A stretch of DNA of 64,000 bases, from assembly GCA_029207755.1 (NCBI GenBank), contig JARCOQ010000002.1, positions 42,611,744 through 42,675,743 of the forward strand. The letters are read 5' to 3'. Positions within the stretch are counted from its first letter, which is position 1. The number at the start of each line of letters is the position of its first letter. Shown piece after piece: positions 60,181-64,000 of the stretch. A model generated the notes under the pieces. The model ran no database searches. It was not told where the DNA came from and was given only the letters and a program-made list of their open reading frames with translations. This DNA is from Chamaea fasciata (Eukaryota; Chordata; Aves; Passeriformes; Sylviidae). A program made the position numbers and the translations under genes.

Positions 60181-63104
60181 GACAAAAGAAGGAACCAGGA
60201 AAAGACCTAATAAATGACCTTCTTACCTGGGAAACCTAATTATGGCTCCAGTGTGGGCTGTGGTGATACCTTTCTGGTGCAAGGTGAGGGTGGAAGCTAC
60301 AGTGAGGGCCAAGGGTGGAATGAAACAGGCTATGAGGAAGGCAAATGTGTGGAGAGATTGAGTAAGAGATTAGGAAGATGCCAACGAAGCGTAGTCCAAT
60401 GTTAAAGCAAAATTTTAAATTGGAACTTGCAGCATCCAGACCCAATAATCACTGGCATCAGTGACCAGGAGGGAGAGTTGGAGAAACTGATGAACAGGAT
60501 CAGACAGCTGCAGATGTCACTCACACAGAGAGGCAATGCCTAATGTGACAAAGCCTACTAGCGTGTGGTTGACCCAGCAACATACTTGGAATAACTTTGA
60601 ACTGGGAAAATACTTTTGACTAGGCCATTGATTTGTGTCATGAAGGTAAAGTATTGACCTAGTTGTGCCAGGCTTCAGCTCCACTCTAGTGGATGCTCAG
60701 TGAGAGTGACTCTTAGAATAGGGAGGGGGAATTGATTTGGTTGCATGAGAATCACACAGCGTAGGTGTACGAAAGCAATGAGGAGATTAGAAAGAGCACT
60801 GGAGACCTCTAGAACTGTGACCTGAAGGGGAACCCAAAAGAAAGAGCAAGTCTTCGTCACCGCCTAACAGCCCACTTCAGATCTTTTACTGGATTTTAAA
60901 TTCGTATTACTTAATGACATATAATTCTCTGTTGTTGCTCTCTTAGATTGACATACTTCTCATTTAACAAAAAATAGTAAACATCAAATTGTTTTCATGC
61001 CTATATTCCGCTACCAGAATACACCAGTAAAAGCTATACTTGTAATTCAACATGGATCAAAAATTTTGAACTCAAACCTATCTGGAAAAAGAGCTTAGGC
61101 TTCTGAATTGGAGGTTACCCTCCTGCTGTTGTGTATTATTATTGTATTTAAAAAACAGGACTTTGGGGAGATGATTTGCATGACCAGGATATGCAGAGAT
61201 AAAACAGGTGTTTTCCTTCCAGTGAAAATGATCCAACGAAATAATTCTGAATACTCTCTAACTGCCTGAATTAAGGGTTAAAAGCAGTTTATGTATACTG
61301 AGGTATTTGCAGACTGGCTGAGTAGCTTGTTAAATAGAGATCTACTTAAGCATGTGTTTACTATCAATAATTTAAATAAAGTTAGTAAGGTTATGAAAGA
61401 AGATCTTGTTCTGGTGCAAAGTGACTGTCAATTGTAAGCATTGTTAATAACAATACCACTGTATTATATTCATGTGGTGTTAACCTAAACTAATCTTCAA
61501 AGTACAAGGCAATGGAGTCATTGATGATTTTTCTTATCTTTTGTCTAGTCCTCAGTCCCATGAATATTATTGTTTCACCCACTCCTCCTAAACTCTGTTC
61601 CTGATAAAGAGATAAACCCTGTATTTCCAGTGCAACTGCATATGTTTAGTGAGTTTCTAGATGATTCCAATCTCTTTATTCAGCGTTCTTTGAGTCAAAT
61701 GGCTAGTAATTTTTTTTCCATAATTTTCATGTGTATCCGTAGGAAGAGTTTGTTTCTCTGTCACCATTACACATAGAAGCCTTTGCAGAATGCTAATGAA
61801 TCGAATTTATCTCACTAAATGGGACATCAAGGCAGGTATCCATTTAAACATTTGTGAATGATGGTGCTTCAACAGAAGTAGAGCTTCAATATATCAATCC
61901 TAGTAGGTAGCTGTACTATGGATATTATAAGTGGCAAATGAGATAAAAAACTACTGTGGTATCTTGGAAAACACAGCACAACTTTATTGCTCTAATCTGA
62001 AGCTCTTGGAATACAAAAATGACAAATCATTAAATAAGTGCATAAATAATCGTAAAATTATTTAGAAACAAACCAGCATATGCCACTGTGTTTGAAGGAT
62101 ACATTATCTAAGACAGAAAATTTTGGTTTTGTTTATTTTGGAACTCAGGAGAAGAGAGGAACGTATATATTACCCCTTCTAATCTCTTTATACATCCCAA
62201 AATCAGACCTTGAGTCAGAAGAAAGGTGTGTAAAGGCATGCAGATGTATATGACAAACACAGCTTTTATGTCTTTACTGTGCACTGAAAAACTCCTGTCA
62301 TAATTTCTTCCGCCTCCTTTCTTTTTTCTTTCTTTTTCTTTTTTTCTTTATACTTTTTAATTTTTTTTCTTTTTTTCTTTCTGTATTTACATTCTGCAGA
62401 GGCAAAATGATGTGGCTAAGTGATCAGGATAATAAAACACGAACTTATGTTCAGATAATGGTCTCCTGCTTCTGAAGAAATCATGAAGTAAACCTAAAAA
62501 AATTATTTTGAAGTAAATCTGAAAATTATTGGAGCAAAATTTACACCTTGTTAAATTTAATCCTAGACCTCAGAATGTACAAGGAGATCAAGCTTCAAGG
62601 TTTCCAGGGTAGCTTCGCTCTCTTTAACAGGAAGAAGTTAACCCAACACAGGAATGTCAGATGAGACTATTGAGATACTTCAAAAGTAATACACTGTGAG
62701 TGCTACTTGCATATTTAAGCTGCTAGAGACAACAGAAATGGTCATAAATACACAGTGGAGACCTTTAAAGATCTGCAGCTCATAGTAAACTTAGCTGTTC
62801 ACAAGAGTTTTAATACTCCAACTACAAGTGCTTCCTGGCAGAAGTACAGAAGAGTCTCTGTGAATCCATGTTCCTCCACACTCCCTTGTAGTGTGATGCC
62901 CCGCTGCCAAAAATCAGGGAAATGCATTGAATCCCATCATATTGTCTGCAAGCAGGGTTTGAAACCAGGTACTGCAAGGAATAATTTCCCTGAACTCCTT
63001 GGATACATGCTTTGTACAGTAGAAATGTAATTTCATAGTTCACAATGTGGCTAGCCTGTAATTCCTTTTAAAGGTGCAATTTACTATGTTTACAACAGGA
63101 TTAA
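60181..63104. other. Intergenic, with a pyrimidine tract
   Basis: No gene recognised. 62308-62385 is a T/C tract on the plus strand. A 34-codon open stretch near 60439-60543 would encode a heptad-like segment (GELEKLMNRIRQLQ) but has no start or exon context. The rest is AT-rich and unassigned. Confidence 0.55.
62308..62385 (+). repeat. Polypyrimidine (TTTC-rich) tract, ~78 bp
   Basis: Almost entirely T and C, built of TTTCTTTC and TTTTTTCTT words with only a few purine interruptions near 62349-62361. It is intergenic. Confidence 0.75.
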
Positions 63105-63936
63105 CTGGGAGGAGCCGCTGACTCCCTCCAAGGCAGAGACCTGGACAAATGAGAGGCTGGGCAATCACCAACCAAATGAAGTTCAAGAAGGGAAAGTGCC
63201 AGATTCTGCACCTGGGATGGGGCAGCCCTGGATGTACAGACAGACTGGGGAATGAGATGCAGGAGAGCAGTGCTGCACAAAGGGACCTGGGGATCCTGGT
63301 CTGTGGCAAGTTCGACATGAGGCAGCAGTGCCCTGGCAGCCAGGAGAGCCAACCCTGTCCTAGGGGACATCAGGCACAGCATCACCAGTCGGACAAGGGA
63401 GGGATTGTCCCCTCTGCTCTGAGCTGGGGTGGCCTCACCTCCAGTGTTGGGGGCAGTTCTGGGTGCCACAATGTAAGAAAGACATTGAACTATCAGAGAG
63501 TGTCCAAAGAAGGGCTACAAAGATGGAGAAGCCATATGAGGAGTGGCTGAGGTCACTTGGTGTGTTTGGTTGAAGCCTGAAAGCTGAAGGAGGCTGAGGG
63601 AAGATCTCACAACTTCCTCATAAGGGGAAGAGGAGGAGCGGGCACTGATCTCTTCTCTGTGGTGACCTGAGGCAATGGCCTCAAGTTGTGTCAGGGAAGA
63701 TTTGAGTTGGAAATTAGGAAAAAGTTCTTCACCCAGATGGTGTTTGGGCACTGGAACAGGCTCCTCAAGGCAGTGGTCACAGCACCAGCCTGACAAAGTT
63801 CAAGAAGTGTATGGACAGCACCCTGAGACATATGGTGTGACTCTTGGGAATAGTGCTGTGCAGGGCCAGAGCTGGACTTGATGCTTTGGGTCCCTTCCAA
63901 CTCAGCTCATGCTGTCATTGTGTGATTCTGTGATTT
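63105..63936 (+). mobile_element. CR1 LINE 3' copy, ~830 bp
   Basis: A recognisable series of CR1 blocks runs from AGAGACCTGGACAAATGAG through ATGAAGTTCAAGAAGGGAAA, CTGCACCTGGGATGGGGCAG, GACCTGGGGATCCTGGTCTG, TGAGGAGTGGCTGAGGTCAC, TTCTTCACCCAGATGG, GGCACTGGAACAGGCTCC and CTGGACTTGATGCTTTGGG to the octamer-type end TGTGATTCTGTGATT. It is 5'-truncated, with frameshifts and stops. It is the best preserved of the longer copies in the window. Confidence 0.9.
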
Positions 63937-64000
63937 ACAAAGGGTTTTCTGGCTGTCTAGAAAAAGCATGTTTTTCAGTGGCTTATTTTTCACTGCATTT

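Noticed and set aside
63040..63900. ORFs of 70-130 codons at the right edge
   Set aside because: They lie in the non-coding 3' region of a truncated CR1 copy.
1..64000. tRNA, rRNA, CRISPR, bacterial or phage features
   Set aside because: No cloverleaf-type A/B box pairs, repeat-spacer arrays or operon-like gene packing were seen; the window has vertebrate gene structure throughout.

Overview
The window is vertebrate nuclear DNA, almost certainly from a bird. It holds short GT-AG exons separated by long AT-rich introns, CpG islands over first exons, many 5'-truncated CR1 LINE copies with octamer-type 3' ends, and LTRs of types common in avian genomes. There is no operon-like gene packing, CRISPR array or prokaryotic feature. 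Two protein-coding genes can be recognised, both on the minus strand: POGLUT3 (KDELC2), first exon only, and EXPH5 (exophilin-5/Slac2-b), complete coding sequence. In human, the order ATM - C11orf65 - POGLUT3 - EXPH5 - DDX10 surrounds these genes (chromosome 11q22.3), so the POGLUT3-EXPH5 neighbourhood is conserved.

Layout, left to right. 1-3888 is the presumed first intron of POGLUT3; the other exons must lie mostly or wholly left of the window. 3889-4105 is POGLUT3 coding exon 1, inside a CpG-island promoter (about 3650-4600). 4606-9763 is the intergenic stretch plus the EXPH5 3' UTR, with one old CR1 copy. EXPH5 spans 44649 down to 9764 in six coding exons: 44531-44649, 27243-27400, 22940-23084, 18243-18291, 16590-16716 and 9764-15069. 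The phases close exactly (119+158+145+49+127+5306 = 5904 nt), giving 1967 codons plus stop. Intron 2 contains a small ERV with two LTRs. Intron 1 (17 kb) contains a solo LTR, a second CpG island near 28.9-29.25 kb and a stop-poor GC-rich block at 37.4-38.0 kb. The EXPH5 promoter CpG island covers about 43.95-45.3 kb. From 45.3 kb to the end no gene is recognised. That stretch holds several CR1 copies (one nested in another), an LTR carrying a GATA microsatellite, a 39-bp tandem duplication and a degenerate minisatellite.

The two genes are neighbours but are not known to act in one pathway. POGLUT3 is an ER-lumen O-glucosyltransferase for EGF repeats. EXPH5 is a cytosolic Rab27 effector in vesicle traffic. 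I found no previously undescribed molecular system. The observations most worth checking are the internal CpG island with a possible alternative EXPH5 start, an exon-like plus-strand ORF at 608-787, and the repeat structures.
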